In this document: positions 61,259 through 64,000 of the stretch, one piece after another
Numbering within the stretch: the stretch's first letter is position 1
Layout of the letters: the number at the start of each line of letters is the position of its first letter
Source: Methylophaga nitratireducenticrescens
Lineage (GTDB): Bacteria; Pseudomonadota; Gammaproteobacteria; Nitrosococcales; Methylophagaceae
Direction of reading: 5' to 3'
Length of the DNA stretch: 64,000 nt
NCBI RefSeq assembly: GCF_000260985.4
Contig: NC_017857.3
Coordinates: 2,046,001 to 2,110,000, forward strand
The notes under the pieces: model-generated
What the model saw: the letters and a program-made list of their open reading frames with translations, nothing else
Database searches by the model: none
Told to the model about the DNA's origin: nothing
Position numbers and translations under genes: made by a program

Positions 61259-63337
61259 TTATTCGGTTATTACTTGATAATCCGGTAAATGCGAGAGTAA
61301 TTGTTTGCCATAATTTTTAGTCAACAACCGACGATCCAGAATGGTTATTTGTCCGGAATCAGTTTCTTTTCGTAACAATCGACCACAGGCTTGAATCAAC
61401 TTCACGCTGACCGCCGGTAATGACAAACTGATAAACGGCTGACCGCCACGTTTTATGATCCACTCCTGACGTGCCTGTTCAATCGGGCGGGTAAATACCG
61501 GAAATGGTAGTTTAGTAATGATGACATGGGTGCATAAATTACCGGGCAAATCGACTCCTTCTGCAAACCGATCCATCCCAAAAATAATGCTGCCCCGTCC
61601 CGCTTCAATCCGCTGTATATGTTTGACAATCATATTTTTGGGCGACAGCTGATCGCCTTGTAAAAGAATCAAATTTTTCAATGACAATGGCAATTGCTTA
61701 TACACCTGCAACATCACCTGCCTTGAAGTGAATAGCACCAGCGTCGCCGCTTGAATGTCAATAATTAATTTGAGTTGGTTGGCAACTTCCTGCTGCCATT
61801 GCGGCAGATTTTCATTGGGTAAATACTGCATCATCGGCAGTTTTAACACCGCCTGTTGCTGATATTTAAACGGTGACGGTAGCGCCAGAAAGTGTTTTTC
61901 ATCGTAACGTTGCAAGCCACAATCAGCCCGGAAACGTTGAAACAATCCCATGCCCCGTAAAGTGGCTGATGTCATCACCACTCCATAAGCACGTTGCCAT
62001 AAACTGCGATCCAGAAAACCTGCCGCTGTCATCGGCCCGGCATGAATCACAAGCGTTTGCTGTTTGGCAAACTGTTCCTGTGCCAGCCAGCGCACATTGG
62101 GTGGACGTTCGGCTTTATCCTCATCGAGAAACAGCGCCATAAAATCAATCAGATAACCAAAAATATTCTGTACCGTTCCCACCTGTGGTAGCAGTGCTTC
62201 ACCGACTTTATTACTTAACTGGGTTTTCTCCAGTCCTTCTTTAATCCATTTGCCAATCAGCGAAAAATGTTTATAGATGGAATTGGCGTGCTGTAACAGC
62301 TTCTGGCAGGGAATAAACAAGGCATTAAGTAATGGACTGCCCCAGAAAATACGTGGCTCACTGATACGACCTTCCAGCATTTCATTTACTGTGGCATCAC
62401 TGCCAAGGATATCCAACAGCTGTTGCAGCAGATTGATGATGGCAGGTAAATCCTGACGAATTTCCTTAAACATATAGCCAAAATCATGTTGCCGGAAAGC
62501 CAAAGCAGTGGGCAGCTTTTTCATTAGACTGTCAGCGGTTTCGACGGTTTGATATAGCTGGACAAAGTTCAAGGCTTTGGCAGCATGTCCCAGCGCCTTT
62601 TGTGGCAGATTATGTGCTTCATCAAACACCAGGATCAGCTCTTCAGGATTGGGCAAAACCAGCCCGCCGCCCAAATCAGCATCACTGAGCAATAAATCGT
62701 GATTGACCACTACAACCTGCGCCAGCTGCATTTCTTTACGCAGCAAATAATAAGGACAGCTTATAAAATACCGACAACTCTTACCTGCACAGCCTTCTGA
62801 ATCAGTGGATACTTCATGCCAGAGAGCCGGATCAATGGCATCGGTACGGCTATCCCGATCACCATCCCAGCGATGTTCATCCCAATCCTGGAACAGATTC
62901 TTCGCTTGGGTTTGCCTCAATACCTGCTGATACTTTTGATCCACATCCAGCGTTAAATCCTGCTGTTCTGGTGTGGTCGCCAGTTGTGCCAGTTTACTCG
63001 GACAGACATAACGGCGACGGCCTTTGATCTGCATAAAACGGATCGGTTGTGGCAAAGCCGCTGAAAACTGTGGCAGATCTTTCTGAATCAATTGCTGTTG
63101 CAGATTAACGGTTGCGGTACTGATAACCAGCAATTTTTTACTGTTCAAAGCTGTTTCGATTGCACCGCTGAGATATGCCAGCGTTTTCCCCACGCCGGTT
63201 GGTGCTTCCACTACCGCCATTCTATTTTGCGACTGTTGCAGCCGCTGATGGATAAAGCGACTCATTTCGACTTGTTGCGGTCTGGCTTTAAAATCCGGCA
63301 TCAACTTATTGATGCTGGTGAAGATTTCATCAATCAC
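61259..63337 (-). CDS. dinG: ATP-dependent DNA helicase DinG
   Basis: DinG is an XPD-like 5'-3' helicase with an iron-sulfur cluster that resolves R-loops and other structures. The 692-residue protein has Walker A EAPTGVGKTLAYL (about 45), the four cluster cysteines in YVCPSKL (about 111) and CAGKSCRYFISC (about 179-190), the DEAH box VFDEAHNLP (about 240), and motif VI ACGRLLRKETDSG (about 650). Motif arrangement and the start near MPDFKARPQQ match E. coli DinG rather than YoaA. The start is GTG, directly abutting the ldhA stop (TAAGTG), which suggests co-transcription; no LexA box is seen next to it. Confidence 0.92.
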   Translation of the reverse strand: MIDEIFTSINKLMPDFKARPQQVEMSRFIHQRLQQSQNRMAVVEAPTGVGKTLAYLSGAIETALNSKKLLVISTATVNLQQQLIQKDLPQFSAALPQPIRFMQIKGRRRYVCPSKLAQLATTPEQQDLTLDVDQKYQQVLRQTQAKNLFQDWDEHRWDGDRDSRTDAIDPALWHEVSTDSEGCAGKSCRYFISCPYYLLRKEMQLAQVVVVNHDLLLSDADLGGGLVLPNPEELILVFDEAHNLPQKALGHAAKALNFVQLYQTVETADSLMKKLPTALAFRQHDFGYMFKEIRQDLPAIINLLQQLLDILGSDATVNEMLEGRISEPRIFWGSPLLNALFIPCQKLLQHANSIYKHFSLIGKWIKEGLEKTQLSNKVGEALLPQVGTVQNIFGYLIDFMALFLDEDKAERPPNVRWLAQEQFAKQQTLVIHAGPMTAAGFLDRSLWQRAYGVVMTSATLRGMGLFQRFRADCGLQRYDEKHFLALPSPFKYQQQAVLKLPMMQYLPNENLPQWQQEVANQLKLIIDIQAATLVLFTSRQVMLQVYKQLPLSLKNLILLQGDQLSPKNMIVKHIQRIEAGRGSIIFGMDRFAEGVDLPGNLCTHVIITKLPFPVFTRPIEQARQEWIIKRGGQPFISLSLPAVSVKLIQACGRLLRKETDSGQITILDRRLLTKNYGKQLLSHLPDYQVITE

Positions 63338-64000
63338 TTAACGTATGTCCACGCGGTTTTTCAGTGCATTACCCGTCATAAAATCATCAATGTTCTGCAA
63401 AGTTGTCTGAGCGATATGCTGCAATGCTTCCCGGGTGAAATAGGCCTGGTGACCGGTAACCAGCACATTCGGAAAGGTCAATAAACGCTGGAATATATCG
63501 TCCTGAATAATATCGGTGGAATGATCTTCAAAAAACAGACTGCCCTCCTGTTCGTAAACATCTATTCCCAGATAACCAATATGCAAAGCTTTCAGGGCAT
63601 CCAATACGGCAACTGTATCCAATAAGGCTCCACGACTGGTATTTATCAGCATTACGCCTGGTTTGGTCAGCCTGAGACTGGCAGCATTGATAATATGATG
63701 CGTTGCATCATTTAATGGACAATGGAGGCTGATAATATCGCTTTGACCGAGCAAGCTGTCGAGTGTCACTACGTCAAAACCTGCTTGTTTGGCCAGTATA
63801 GCGTTATGTGGTTCATAAATTAAAACCTGGCAACCAAATGCCCGCAATCGCTCAGCGACCAATAAACCAATTTTACCGCCACCGATAATGCCCGCGGTTT
63901 TACCGAAGAAATCAAACCCCAGCAAACCATCCAGAGAAAAATTACCATCGCGAACCCGATTATATGCCCGCGGTATTTTGCGACTTAATGCCAACATCAG
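63338..64000 (-). CDS. ldhA: D-lactate dehydrogenase (fermentative), C-terminal part
   Basis: The gene runs off the window end, so only about 220 C-terminal residues are present. It is a D-isomer 2-hydroxyacid dehydrogenase: NAD-binding GIIGGGKIGLLVAERL (about 36-51 of the visible part), catalytic Arg in NTSRGALLDT, Glu in YEQEGSLFFED and His in VTGHQAYFTREAL. The motif RAYNRVRDGNFSLDGLLGF (visible residues 10-28) and the FFEDHSTDIIQDD segment are specific to the LdhA group that reduces pyruvate to D-lactate. It overlaps nothing and is followed at zero distance by dinG. Confidence 0.9.
   Translation of the reverse strand: MMLALSRKIPRAYNRVRDGNFSLDGLLGFDFFGKTAGIIGGGKIGLLVAERLRAFGCQVLIYEPHNAILAKQAGFDVVTLDSLLGQSDIISLHCPLNDATHHIINAASLRLTKPGVMLINTSRGALLDTVAVLDALKALHIGYLGIDVYEQEGSLFFEDHSTDIIQDDIFQRLLTFPNVLVTGHQAYFTREALQHIAQTTLQNIDDFMTGNALKNRVDIR

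Overview
The window is a stretch of chromosome from a gammaproteobacterium with roughly 44% GC. Gene content and order (the yceD-rpmF-plsX-fab cluster, tig-clpP-clpX-lon behind a tRNA-Leu, purF-cvpA-dedD, holD-rimI, ilvBHC) are those of free-living Gammaproteobacteria. Base composition and protein style remind me of Methylophaga-like methylotrophs, but that genus-level guess is inference. Almost everything is core metabolism. The one clear accessory spot is at 5.05-6.80 kb.

Layout. 1-5039: the end of secF, a CaxA-type Ca2+/Na+ exchanger, an HtpX-like protease with LemA, and the ribosome-associated ABC-F protein EttA. 5051-6798: a MITE-like inverted-repeat element whose right arm is interrupted by an IS110-family (IS1111-type) insertion sequence. 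6803-10302: the sulfite reductase pair cysJ-cysI. 10577-18630: a signalling block with a REC-EAL-GAF-GGDEF response regulator, a large soluble PAS/GAF hybrid histidine kinase and a chemoreceptor. 18731-30155: a long minus-strand fatty-acid cluster, yceD-rpmF-plsX-fabH-fabD-fabG-acpP-fabF-pabC-mltG-tmk-holB-pilZ-tatD, followed by a lipoprotein esterase. 30263-33086: purF-cvpA-dedD. 33114-39311: lon, clpX, clpP, tig and tRNA-Leu(UAG). 39379-43280: an HDOD/GAF protein, a cytosolic 5'-nucleotidase, a NERD protein and a FieF-like cation exporter. 43371-47860: pgm, a Maf pyrophosphatase, a small secreted protein and the peptidoglycan-recycling pair amgK-murU. 47837-51709: argF, argD, sodB, rimI and holD. 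51709-57547: leuA, pssA, ilvC, ilvH and ilvI. 57719-64000: pyrC, an O-acetylhomoserine sulfhydrylase gene broken by one ochre codon, a DJ-1/Hsp31-like protein, ppiC, dinG and the end of ldhA.

The most interesting object is the insertion sequence. Its roughly 210-nt non-coding tail (5460-5670, transcribed with the transposase) can be folded by eye into two stem-loops, each with a symmetric internal loop. The loop strands of one match the two flanks of the insertion site. Those of the other match the two ends of the element. This is the architecture expected of a bridge RNA/seekRNA. The reconstructed empty site is an 18-bp sequence that also occurs intact, inverted, at 5051-5068. Other points worth a look are a heat-shock-type promoter in front of lon, a promoter for yceD that overlaps the purF terminator and leaves almost no leader, a perfect 12-bp hairpin between acpP and fabF, and the premature stop in the sulfhydrylase gene.
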